This document shows, piece by piece, positions 47,935-55,995 of a stretch of DNA of 64,000 bases. The stretch comes from Herbaspirillum sp. DW155 (GTDB taxonomy: Bacteria > Pseudomonadota > Gammaproteobacteria > Burkholderiales > Burkholderiaceae_D), in assembly GCF_037076565.1 (NCBI RefSeq), contig NZ_AP029028.1, positions 4,216,001 through 4,280,000 on the forward strand, read 5' to 3'. The notes under the pieces are model-generated. The model did not search any database. It worked only from the letters and a program-made list of their open reading frames with translations, and was not told where the DNA came from. The translations under genes were made by a program, and so were the position numbers. Each line of letters begins with the position of its first letter. The stretch's first letter is position 1.

Positions 47935-49277
47935 CCGCCATCCACAGCCAGGAACTCCAGACCCTGCAACAAGCCGACCCGTTCGCCCTGCCGCCGCCGT
48001 GCGTGCTGCTGGTGGATGATGAGCAGAGCATCCTGTCGGCGCTCAAGCGCACCTTCCGCCCCCAGGGCTACCGCCTGCTGACCGCCACCAGTGCCGAAGC
48101 CGGCCTGGACATCCTGGCCAGCGCCGAAGTGGACCTGGTGATCTCCGACATGCGCATGCCCGGCATGAACGGCGCCCAGTTCCTGGCCCAGGTCAGGCAG
48201 CAGTGGCCGTCCACCATGCGCATCCTGCTGACCGGCTACTCCGAGATCGGCAGCACCATCTCGGCCATCAACGACGGCGGCATCCACCATTACCTCGCCA
48301 AGCCGTGGGAAGACCGCGAACTGCTCATGACGGTCGCCCACGCCCTGGAGGAACAGCAACTGCGCAAGCAGAAGATGGCGCTGGAACGCAAGGTGCGCGA
48401 GCAGAACCTGCAGCTGGCCGACTTCAACCGCCAGCTGGAACGCCAGGTGCAGTCGCGCACCGAAGAACTACGCCAGACCGTGCTGTTCCTCGAAAACGCC
48501 CAGGAAGAGGAACAGAAAGCCTTCCTCAGCATGCTGCACGTGTTCTCCGACATCAGCGAACTACGCGCCGGACTGACCAACGGCCAGTCGGCGCGCATTG
48601 CGCGCTGGTGTGAACAACTGGCGCTGCGCATGGGCATGAACAGCCATCACGCCAAGGAGATGATGATGGCCGGCATGCTGCACGGTATCGGCAAGCTGGA
48701 CCTGTCGGATGAACTGGTGAAGAAGCCCATCGAGAAGATGAGCAGTGACGAACTGCAGCGCTTCCTGTGGCATCCGGTGAAAGGGCAGATGCTACTCACG
48801 CCCATTCCGACCCTGGCCGAGACCGGCGAGATCATCCGCCACCAGCACGAACGCTATGACGGCCGGGGCGTACCGGAAAGCCTCTCGGGCGACGCCATTC
48901 CGCTGGGCTCGCGCATCCTGGCCGTGGTGCGCGACTTCGAGGGCCTGTGCAATGGCGGCATCACCAGCCATAACGTCAGCCCCGAGAAAGCCCTGTCGAT
49001 GCTGCGCACCCATGCCGGCCACCGCTATGACCCGCTGGTGGTCAACACCTTCATCGCCATGATGGAAGAGCAGCGCCTGGCCATGGAACAGCAGACCCGC
49101 CTGCTGGCCCCACAGGACCTGCGCGTGGGCATGAAGCTGGCCGAGGACCTGCGCACCCGCTCCGGCGTGCTGCTGCTGAACAAGGAACACGTGCTGGACG
49201 AAGCCATCCTGGCGCGCCTGCGGCGCTTCGAGCAGATCGACGAAATGCCGCTGAAGGCCAAGATCCTCTTGCACTGA
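47931..49277 (+). CDS. Receiver protein with degenerate HD-GYP domain
   Basis: A 448-aa RpfG-like protein. The receiver (about 24-140) has the acidic pair in LLVDDEQ, phosphoacceptor Asp in ISDMRMPGMNG and Lys in LAKPW. A coiled coil (about 145-190) leads to an HD-GYP fold. The catalytic HD dyad reads HG (AGMLHGIGKLDL), the HHE motif reads QHE (IIRHQHERYDG), and GYP reads GVP. Loss of the metal-binding Asp suggests it cannot hydrolyse c-di-GMP and may bind it or act by protein contact. It is coupled to the upstream kinase. Confidence 0.88.
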   Translation: MTAIHSQELQTLQQADPFALPPPCVLLVDDEQSILSALKRTFRPQGYRLLTATSAEAGLDILASAEVDLVISDMRMPGMNGAQFLAQVRQQWPSTMRILLTGYSEIGSTISAINDGGIHHYLAKPWEDRELLMTVAHALEEQQLRKQKMALERKVREQNLQLADFNRQLERQVQSRTEELRQTVLFLENAQEEEQKAFLSMLHVFSDISELRAGLTNGQSARIARWCEQLALRMGMNSHHAKEMMMAGMLHGIGKLDLSDELVKKPIEKMSSDELQRFLWHPVKGQMLLTPIPTLAETGEIIRHQHERYDGRGVPESLSGDAIPLGSRILAVVRDFEGLCNGGITSHNVSPEKALSMLRTHAGHRYDPLVVNTFIAMMEEQRLAMEQQTRLLAPQDLRVGMKLAEDLRTRSGVLLLNKEHVLDEAILARLRRFEQIDEMPLKAKILLH

Positions 49278-49655
49278 CCCACCCGCTGCGGCCAGGCTGC
49301 GCAACGCTGCCTGGCCGATGTCCCCCACCCCTGCCGTTTTTCCACCACAACCGGGGTCGCCCGGCGCAACGACGGCAAGGAACTCGCCCGCTCGCCCTCG
49401 TCCCCGTCAGGCCGCGCGGAGTGGCGTGTTGCCACTGACCATGGTCTTGATCCAGAAATTATTTGAATAATTTCTCGAATCAATTCTAAGTCTTCCCCAT
49501 AAAACTTCCTTTCTCTCGACCAAGTTCCATAGCGCGGCGACACTGCGTTTTTCTTCCCGCATGTCCTCGTTACCCGGCAATCGGCCAGCCCGACGAGCGG
49601 CGGTGAAGCCCATTAGATTCGTCCGATGCGTTCATATCGCTCAAGGGAGAAAAAC
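49278..49655. other. Intergenic region upstream of the orphan LuxR-type gene
   Basis: A 378-bp gap. A GC-rich hairpin (CGGCCAGGC/GCCTGGCCG, 49289-49317) lies just after the HD-GYP-like gene. A perfect 9-2-9 inverted repeat GAAATTATT-TG-AATAATTTC occupies 49455-49474 in an AT-rich patch and is a candidate operator or promoter element. No coding ORF is convincing. Confidence 0.5.
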
Positions 49656-50291
49656 GTGACAACTGCACATCTCGCTCACATCGTCGGTGGAGAAGAAGCG
49701 CTCGGCGGCCCGCTGGTCCGCCTGCTCGAGGCCGCCGGATTCCAGGTCGCCCACCATCGGTCGGCCGACAAATTCCTGCAGGAGACCAACGGCAATGCCC
49801 CCGGCGGGCTGGTCCTGGAAGTGCACATGCAGAATCTGGACGCACCGAGGCTGCGTTCGCTGCTCGATGAACGTGCGCTGGGGCGGCCGCTGATCGTCTT
49901 CACGGGGGCGACGCCGGTGGGTTCACTGGAGGACAGCCCTCATGCGGCCAACGACACCAGCCAGCACCATTACCCGGCAGCGGTGGCCGAGAACGGCAGC
50001 CAGCCAATGCTGCGCCAGCAGCTGGTGGAAGCCTTCCGGGGTGCGCTCATGCCCTTTGATGAATCCGGCCCGCTGATGCAACAGCGGCTGGAACATCACC
50101 AGCGCCTGAAGACCTTGACGCGGCGCGAACGTGAAGTACTGGATCGATTGGTGACGGGACGGCTGAACAAGCAGATCGCCGCCGAACTGGGGACTTCCGA
50201 ACGCACGGTGAAGGCGCATCGCCAGCAGGTCATGCGCAAGATGAAAGCCGGCTCGCTGGCCGCGCTGGTGGCGGCGATGACGCGCTACTGA
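49656..50291 (+). CDS. FixJ/NarL-type regulator with a non-phosphorylatable receiver
   Basis: A 211-aa protein with the FixJ layout: receiver-like domain (about 1-125) and LuxR-type HTH (about 145-205, LTRREREVLDRLVTGRLNKQIAAEL). The receiver lacks the acidic pocket: the usual DD is GG (HIVGGEEAL), the phosphoacceptor Asp is Glu (LVLEVHMQNL), and the Lys-Pro is missing. The GTG start at 49656 follows AAGGGAGA. No cognate kinase is adjacent. It probably acts without phosphorylation, constitutively or via another signal. Confidence 0.87.
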   Translation: MTTAHLAHIVGGEEALGGPLVRLLEAAGFQVAHHRSADKFLQETNGNAPGGLVLEVHMQNLDAPRLRSLLDERALGRPLIVFTGATPVGSLEDSPHAANDTSQHHYPAAVAENGSQPMLRQQLVEAFRGALMPFDESGPLMQQRLEHHQRLKTLTRREREVLDRLVTGRLNKQIAAELGTSERTVKAHRQQVMRKMKAGSLAALVAAMTRY

Positions 50292-50362
50292 GAAAAACTG
50301 ACGGGCCCACCGGCAAGGTCTTCTGCCCGTTTCTCCTTGCTGCTACTCCTGGTCGCCGGCCT

Positions 50363-51082
50363 TCAGCCGGTGACCGACTCTTCCGATTCCACCCGATTGC
50401 GTCCGCCGCGCTTGGCCTGGTACAAGGCCTGGTCGGCACGCGCATAGGCGTCTTCGAAATCGCTGCCGGCGTGAGCCCACGCCACCCCGAAGCTGGAGGT
50501 GACCGGTCGCGCCGGCAGGCACTGGAAACGTTCACCGGCAATGGCCTGGCGGATCTTGCCGGCCAGGATCACCGACTGTTCCAGCGCCACCTCAGCGAGC
50601 AGGATGGTGAATTCTTCGCCGCCGACCCGGCCGATCACGCCGTGGCCCGACAGGGTGGTGCGCAGGCGCCCGACCAGTTCGCGGATCACCGCGTCGCCGG
50701 CGGGATGGCCGAACTCATCATTGATGCGTTTGAAGAAATCGATGTCCAGCACGATCAGCGACATCGATGATTTTTCCAGAATCTGATGGGCGCGCTCGAA
50801 CACCGCGCCGCGATTGAGGGCACCGGTCAGGTTATCGTGCCGGGCCTTGTAATCCAGCTCGTCGCTGAGCTGTTTGAGGCGTGCATTGAGCAGGTTCAGT
50901 TCGCGCTCGGTGCGGTCGCTGCGCGAGATCAGGCGGCGGCTCTGGCGCATCAGCTGGCCGTAGTGCTGCACCAGTTCCTCCAGCGCCGCGCGGTGGGCGG
51001 CGGGGTCGCTGGCGGGGTCGGCCAGTACCGCATTGGCGCGGTGCAGGGCCTCGGCTTCAGCCGCGAAAAGGTCGCTGCCCAT
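50363..51082 (-). CDS. siaD: Diguanylate cyclase SiaD-like (GGDEF)
   Basis: A 239-aa cytoplasmic protein. An N-terminal helical stalk (about 1-80) precedes a GGDEF domain with active-site GGEEF (RVGGEEFTILL) and DNLTGALNRG. No RxxD inhibitory site is obvious immediately before the active site. It starts at the stop of the siaC-like gene (1-bp overlap). In Pseudomonas aeruginosa SiaD makes c-di-GMP only when bound by dephosphorylated SiaC; the same logic is inferred here from gene content and length. Confidence 0.9.
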   Translation of the reverse strand: MGSDLFAAEAEALHRANAVLADPASDPAAHRAALEELVQHYGQLMRQSRRLISRSDRTERELNLLNARLKQLSDELDYKARHDNLTGALNRGAVFERAHQILEKSSMSLIVLDIDFFKRINDEFGHPAGDAVIRELVGRLRTTLSGHGVIGRVGGEEFTILLAEVALEQSVILAGKIRQAIAGERFQCLPARPVTSSFGVAWAHAGSDFEDAYARADQALYQAKRGGRNRVESEESVTG

Positions 51083-51471
51083 CAGCTCTGGACCGCGTGA
51101 TCGTGGAAGACCAGCGCGGCAAAGTCTTCCTGCAATTCCTGGCCGAATTCGAAGATGGTGTCGTCTTCCTCGTCGTGGTACCAGTTGAGGATGACTTCGG
51201 TGCCGCTCTCGGCTTTCTCGTTCAAGGCATCGAAGAGCGAGAACAACATCTTGGTGCTGGAACTGTTGAAGTAGGCCAGCGCCACGTTGACGGTGATGGC
51301 GTCGCCCTTGTCGTCCTCGGCCAGGAAGCGGCGCAGCGTGGCGATGATCTCACCCCAGAACTGGGCCGCGTTTTCGGGATAGGATTCGCCCTTGAGCGAA
51401 AGCCTGCGCTGGTCGAAGCGGAAATCCACCTCGGGGGAACTGGCGCTGGCGGCGATGAATAAATTGTCCAT
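51082..51471 (-). CDS. siaC: SiaC-family regulatory phosphoprotein (DUF1987)
   Basis: A 129-aa protein of the SiaC family. It contains the conserved core VNVALAYFNSSSTKMLFSLF at about residues 60-80, which includes the Ser/Thr stretch whose Thr is phosphorylated in P. aeruginosa SiaC, and WYHDEEDDTIFEFGQEL near the C-terminus. The start at 51471 gives the natural N-terminus. It lies 28 bp downstream of siaB and overlaps siaD by 1 bp. The phosphorylation state, set by SiaA and SiaB, decides whether it activates SiaD. Confidence 0.9.
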   Translation of the reverse strand: MDNLFIAASASSPEVDFRFDQRRLSLKGESYPENAAQFWGEIIATLRRFLAEDDKGDAITVNVALAYFNSSSTKMLFSLFDALNEKAESGTEVILNWYHDEEDDTIFEFGQELQEDFAALVFHDHAVQS

Positions 51472-51499
51472 GGTGTCGTGGGTCAGTGGCGGCGGGCCA

Positions 51500-52063
51500 T
51501 CAGATGGTGGCCCTGAGATAGAAGGTCTGCGCGCCATCGGCGCCCGGCTGGGAAAACTCGAAGTCCAGCGGTGCGCTGGCATCGCGCGCCATCGTCAGGA
51601 AACCCAGGCCGGCACCCTTGCTGTCGGGTGCTGCCTCGGTGCGCAGCATTTCCTTGTAGGCGGCCTTGATTTCGTCGTTGGTCAGCGAGCGCAGGTGTTC
51701 CAGTTTGGAGCGCAGCCTGTCGGCCATCTCGGCATCCACCGGATTGGCGCAATGCAGGAAGTAACGGCCATCGGTCTGGGTGATGTAGACCGCGCCATGG
51801 CGCATCGGCGGCTCTGTGACTTTTCCTTCCTTTTCATGCAGATCTGCCGAGTAGTGGACGATGTTCTGTGCCATCTCGATGAAGGAAGAGAACAATTTGC
51901 GGCGCGTCTGCGCCAGCGCGCCGGTATGCTCGGCGCGCAGTTTCACGGCCTCGGCCATGGCCGCGATGATGGTCTGCGAAAAATACCCGACGTAGTAGAA
52001 AACGATGTCGCGCCGTGCGACGTAGCTGTGGAACTCCGCCCACTCCTGCTGGATACCGTTCAT
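51500..52063 (-). CDS. siaB: SiaB-family protein kinase (DUF6272)
   Basis: A 187-aa protein matching SiaB in length and context. Features are FHSYVARRDIVFYYVGYFSQ near the N-terminus, RRKLFSSFIEMAQNIVHYS (equivalent to the ATPase N-box helix of anti-sigma-type kinases), and KGAGLGFLTMARDA as a G-box-like segment. SiaB phosphorylates SiaC and so switches off SiaD. The start at 52063 overlaps siaA by 4 bp; the open frame upstream is a shadow of siaA. Confidence 0.9.
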   Translation of the reverse strand: MNGIQQEWAEFHSYVARRDIVFYYVGYFSQTIIAAMAEAVKLRAEHTGALAQTRRKLFSSFIEMAQNIVHYSADLHEKEGKVTEPPMRHGAVYITQTDGRYFLHCANPVDAEMADRLRSKLEHLRSLTNDEIKAAYKEMLRTEAAPDSKGAGLGFLTMARDASAPLDFEFSQPGADGAQTFYLRATI

Positions 52064-53373
52064 GCGTGTGTTCCGTGTTGAGAGTCTTGAAGAGCAGCGT
52101 CCAGACGGACACCGAAGAAACAGAGATCGTCGCGCCGCCGCTGCGTGCCCTGGTAATGCGCGTGGATCTCCGCGACCCTGCGTCCCAGCGCCGGCATGGG
52201 CAGGTGGCCGTGTTCCAGCAGGGTACGGCGCAGGCGCTGCTTGCCGAAGGCAATGTGCTTGGGACCACCGATCTGGTCGATCACGCCATCGGTACAGACG
52301 AAGATCATGGCGCCCGGTGCCAGGTGCTGGCTGTGGTTGTCCCATTGCATGTCGTCGGGGGTATCGACGTAGCCCAGCCCGGCACGCTTGCCCTCCACCG
52401 TCAGCACCTCAGTGCCATCGGCCACCAGCAGGAACAGCGGCATATTGGCGCTGCTGCTGGTGAGCGTGCGGGCAGCGCTGTCGAACCAGAAGAAGCAGGC
52501 ATCCATGCCATCGTCCGATTCGGACGGCTTGCCGGACTGGCCGTGCTGACCCAGCACGCGCTTCATGCTGCGGTTGACCTCGCGCATGAGCCGCGCCGGA
52601 TCGTGCGGACCGTGCAGTTCGAGGGCCTGCTTCAAGGAAGAGGAAGCGATCAGGGTCAGGAAGGCACCCGGCACGCCATGACCGGTGCAGTCCGCCACGG
52701 CGGCAAACCAACCGCCGGGATGAGGTTCGAAATGATAGAAGTCGCCGCCCACCACATCGCGCGGCTCCCATACGAGGCAGGCATCGGCCAGCGCCTCGGT
52801 CATGGCCGCGCGCGAGGCGCTGAGCATGGCGCGCTGGATCACGCTGGCGTAGTCGATGCTTTGCATGACCTGGCGGTTCTTCTCTTCCTGCATGGCCACC
52901 AGTTCGCGCATCAGTGCCAGCCCGGCGCCGAGGCCCGCCAGGCGGCCCTGTTCGACGATCAGGAAGCCATCGGCCAGGGTCTTGTCGCCCGAGGCCACGG
53001 CCAGCGCGCCCAGGGTTTCGATGGGGGTGTCGGCCTCGACGATGAGGGGGTCTTTGTCCATGAACGCGATGCAGCTCTTGCGCTCGTACAGCTCGCGGTG
53101 ATACGGCTTGGACATCTGGGACATGAAGATGTGGCGGCTGATGAGGCCGATGGGACGCTGACGCTCCACCACCGGCAGGCTCACCAGTTCCTTGTGCTGG
53201 CCGAAGATTTCCAGCACGGTGGCATTGTTCTCATCGAACTGGACCACCGGCACCTGTACCGCCAGCGCTCCCGCTGTGGGTTGGAACAACTTGCTCCCTG
53301 TCGCCGGAGTCAGACTGAAATGACTTTCCACCGTACACGCCCGCGTTGTGATTTTGGATAGACGGCGGATCAT
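52060..53373 (-). CDS. siaA: SiaA-like PP2C phosphatase with N-terminal CBS-type region
   Basis: A 437-aa protein. The C-terminal SpoIIE/PP2C phosphatase (about 190-430) has the metal-binding motifs VVGGDFYHF, VADCTGHGVPGAF, and FVCTDGVIDQ. The N-terminal 30-150 residues resemble a CBS-type pair (SLPVVERQRPIGLISRHIF), with no membrane segments. Pseudomonas SiaA instead has a periplasmic sensor, transmembrane helices and HAMP, so this version is predicted to be cytosolic with a different input. It should dephosphorylate SiaC. It is first in a tightly overlapping siaABCD order. Confidence 0.85.
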   Translation of the reverse strand: MIRRLSKITTRACTVESHFSLTPATGSKLFQPTAGALAVQVPVVQFDENNATVLEIFGQHKELVSLPVVERQRPIGLISRHIFMSQMSKPYHRELYERKSCIAFMDKDPLIVEADTPIETLGALAVASGDKTLADGFLIVEQGRLAGLGAGLALMRELVAMQEEKNRQVMQSIDYASVIQRAMLSASRAAMTEALADACLVWEPRDVVGGDFYHFEPHPGGWFAAVADCTGHGVPGAFLTLIASSSLKQALELHGPHDPARLMREVNRSMKRVLGQHGQSGKPSESDDGMDACFFWFDSAARTLTSSSANMPLFLLVADGTEVLTVEGKRAGLGYVDTPDDMQWDNHSQHLAPGAMIFVCTDGVIDQIGGPKHIAFGKQRLRRTLLEHGHLPMPALGRRVAEIHAHYQGTQRRRDDLCFFGVRLDAALQDSQHGTHA

Positions 53374-53445
53374 ATTTCATTCCTGTGACAAGAATGTGAC
53401 GCTGTTAAGCGACAACCCGTCAACAAGACGACACGATACGTCTTA

Positions 53446-55056
53446 TCAAATCACAAAAAACCCATGCGTCCCATCCCGCCCCAGTTGCTCCACCAATCCG
53501 AATTCCCAATCGAGATAAGCCTGCATGGCGCTGGCCGGATTGTCGGTACCTTCATAGGGACGCCGATAGCGGTCGATGCGTGCCGACAGCAGGTGCGTCT
53601 CGCCCTGCTCCAGAGGCAGGCCGGCCTGCGCCCAGGCGGCATTGCCCCCCTCCAGCAGATACACCGGCTGGCTCACCAGCGCCTGCAGGTCGGGCACGGC
53701 AAACTGCGCCAGCAAGGCGCTGCCGCAAGTCAGCACGAAACGGGTGGCTTGCGGGAAACGGCGCGCAGCGGCAGCGATGTCCGACCGCAGCACGAACCAG
53801 GCGCCCGGAATATGCCCGGCCACATAACGCGCACTCAGCGCCACATCCAGCACCACCGTGCCGCTGTCAGCCTGCAGCCAGCGCTGCAACTGCTGCGGGC
53901 TGATGCGTTGTCCGGGCCCGCTGGACGCCACCGGCAGTTCGCGCGGTGCCTCGCCCGTGACCGTGAAGTCTGCTGCCGTGGCGCCATCGACCACATACAC
54001 TTCCCACGCCATCTGTGCCAGCCATGAGGCCGTCATGTCGGCCCGCACGCCATCATCATCGACCAGCACGATGCGCGCGCCGCGCACCGGGGCATTCATC
54101 TCGGTCTCCTGCACCAGCTGACCACCGGGCGCAGAGAGGAAGCCAGGCAAATGTCCGGATCGGTATTGCTCGGGGGTCCGTACATCGAACCGATAGAGGG
54201 TGCGGTCAGCGCGCGCCAGTTCTTCCAGCCGCGCCAGCGCGATGCGCTTGACGCCCGCGCGGTCGGCCACGCTGCGTGCCTGACGCCGCGCCTGCTCGCG
54301 CTGGCTGGCCTCGACCGATTCCGGGAAGCGGCGCGCCTGGCCATGCTCCAGCGCCTGACCCGCCAGGGTCCAGCCGATGGTGCCATTGCGCAGTGCATGG
54401 ACCGGATTGGGAAGACCGGCATTGACCAGCGATTGCGTGCCGATGATGCTGCGCGTGCGCCCGGCGCAGTTGACGATGACGTGCGTCTTCGGGTCCGGTG
54501 CGATGGCCGGCAGGCGCAGCACCAGCTCGGCGCCGGGCACGCTGATGGAGCCGGGGATGTTCATGTTCTGGTATTCGTCGAAACGGCGCGCATCGACCAC
54601 CACCACATCTTCGCCACTGTCGAGCAGGGCCTTGACCTCTTCGGCCGCCAGCGACGGCGTATGGCGCTTCGCTTCCACCAGCTCGCCAAAGGCCTTGCTG
54701 GGCACGTTGACGTCCTGGAACAGCTCGCCGCCCGCCTCGCGCCAGCCGCGCACGCCTCCGGCCAGCACCCCGACGCGGGTATAGCCCAGCCCACGCAGGC
54801 GCAAGGCAGCGCGTACCGCCAGGCCTTCGCCATCATCGAGCGTGACGATACGCACATCACGACGCGGCAGGCGCGCGAAGACATTGAGTTCCAGATGCGA
54901 GAACGGAAAATTGGCCGCAAACAGCGGATGGGATTGCGCATGCGGCGCTTCCTCGCGCACGTCCAGCAGGGCGATTTCTTCACGGGCCAGCAAGGCGGCG
55001 CGCACCTCGGCATAGCTCACGACGGGCAAATGGGCGGCGGTTTGTTCTTGACTCAT
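53446..55056 (-). CDS. Four-domain rhodanese (sulfurtransferase)
   Basis: A 536-aa protein built of four rhodanese-like domains (about 10-120, 130-235, 265-375, 395-500). Active-site loops differ: domain 2 has Cys in VNCAGRTRS, domain 4 has Cys in LTCGSALLA, whereas domains 1 (VTLDDGEGLA) and 3 (VLVDDDGVRA) lack it. Only domain 2 has the canonical CxGxxR loop. It overlaps the cysteine dioxygenase gene by 4 bp, so it likely handles sulfane sulfur or sulfite made during cysteine oxidation. Confidence 0.88.
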   Translation of the reverse strand: MSQEQTAAHLPVVSYAEVRAALLAREEIALLDVREEAPHAQSHPLFAANFPFSHLELNVFARLPRRDVRIVTLDDGEGLAVRAALRLRGLGYTRVGVLAGGVRGWREAGGELFQDVNVPSKAFGELVEAKRHTPSLAAEEVKALLDSGEDVVVVDARRFDEYQNMNIPGSISVPGAELVLRLPAIAPDPKTHVIVNCAGRTRSIIGTQSLVNAGLPNPVHALRNGTIGWTLAGQALEHGQARRFPESVEASQREQARRQARSVADRAGVKRIALARLEELARADRTLYRFDVRTPEQYRSGHLPGFLSAPGGQLVQETEMNAPVRGARIVLVDDDGVRADMTASWLAQMAWEVYVVDGATAADFTVTGEAPRELPVASSGPGQRISPQQLQRWLQADSGTVVLDVALSARYVAGHIPGAWFVLRSDIAAAARRFPQATRFVLTCGSALLAQFAVPDLQALVSQPVYLLEGGNAAWAQAGLPLEQGETHLLSARIDRYRRPYEGTDNPASAMQAYLDWEFGLVEQLGRDGTHGFFVI

Positions 55057-55679
55057 GATGTGGCGGCTTCGATGGACAGGTCCCAGATGTTGGGCAAGGT
55101 GGTATTGGAATATCCCGAGATGAACGGTACCCGCCCTTTCTCGGGATGATAGACGGAGCGCCGCACGGCACCGATGTTGGCGCCATAGACATGGATGCTG
55201 ACCGAGACCCGATCGGCATGGGCATTGCTGACCTGGTGCACGTCATGCAGCCCGGGCTGGCTGGGCGACACCGCCTCGACCTGCCCCGCCTGCAACAGCG
55301 CGCGCTCGCCCACGGGCTGCAGCGTCTGGTCTTGCCAGGCATAGGATTGCGCATGCTCGGCCCCGCGCAGCACACCGATCAGACCCCAGACCGTATGGTC
55401 ATGTATGGGTGTACGTTGCCCCGGTCCCCATACAAAGCTCACGACCGAGAAGCGCTGCGCCGAATCCGCATGCAGCAGGAACTGCTGGTAACGCTCGGGA
55501 TGGGGCTGGGCATAGGTCTCGGGCAGCCAGTCATCCTGGGCCACCAGTTGCCGCAGCAATGCAGCGCCGCCGTGCAGGATGGCGGCCTCGTCGGCACGCG
55601 CATCGAGCAGGCCGGCAAAACCGGTCACGAATTCGCGCAAGCGCCAGAGCTGCTTGCCGGATGGATGCAGTGTGGACAT
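55053..55679 (-). CDS. Cysteine dioxygenase (cupin)
   Basis: A 208-aa cupin of the CDO family. The Fe(II) His ligands are in TPIHDHTVWG and in the GLHDVHQVSN strand. It oxidises cysteine, or a related thiol such as 3-mercaptopropionate, to the sulfinate. The start at 55679 has a GAGGGAG ribosome site. It is the first gene of a two-gene operon with the rhodanese. Just upstream is a run of five 11-bp direct repeats that may be regulatory. Confidence 0.88.
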   Translation of the reverse strand: MSTLHPSGKQLWRLREFVTGFAGLLDARADEAAILHGGAALLRQLVAQDDWLPETYAQPHPERYQQFLLHADSAQRFSVVSFVWGPGQRTPIHDHTVWGLIGVLRGAEHAQSYAWQDQTLQPVGERALLQAGQVEAVSPSQPGLHDVHQVSNAHADRVSVSIHVYGANIGAVRRSVYHPEKGRVPFISGYSNTTLPNIWDLSIEAATS

Positions 55680-55693
55680 GTCTCCCTCTTCGA

Positions 55694-55748
55694 TCTGAAG
55701 TGACCCTGAAGTGGCCCTGAAGTGGCCCTGAAGTGGCCCTGAAGTGAC
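55694..55748 (-). repeat. Five tandem 11-bp repeats upstream of cysteine dioxygenase
   Basis: Five contiguous 11-bp units (CCTGAAGTGGC on the plus strand) occupy 55694-55748. The three inner units are identical; the two outer ones have GAC instead of GGC at the end. They stop 14 bp before the start codon, in the leader or promoter of the operon. The period equals about one helical turn and is not a multiple of three. Confidence 0.9.
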
Positions 55749-55995
55749 CGGTCTGCGCCGGTTCAGGCTTCGACTATAAATCATTTGCGCAACTCAAGAT
55801 GAGCCCGCCAGTGTGTCGGCGCACCACACCAGGGTCAACGAAGCTCTGTGCATAAGAATATGCGCCGGCTCATCTTCAGCCTCTCCGTCATCACCGTCAG
55901 TGAGGGACCGCGCCCAGATCACGGTGCGGGACTACAGACCAACTCCTCACCGCTTCCTACCATGTGGGATCACCCCATTGCCCACGGAGGACAGC

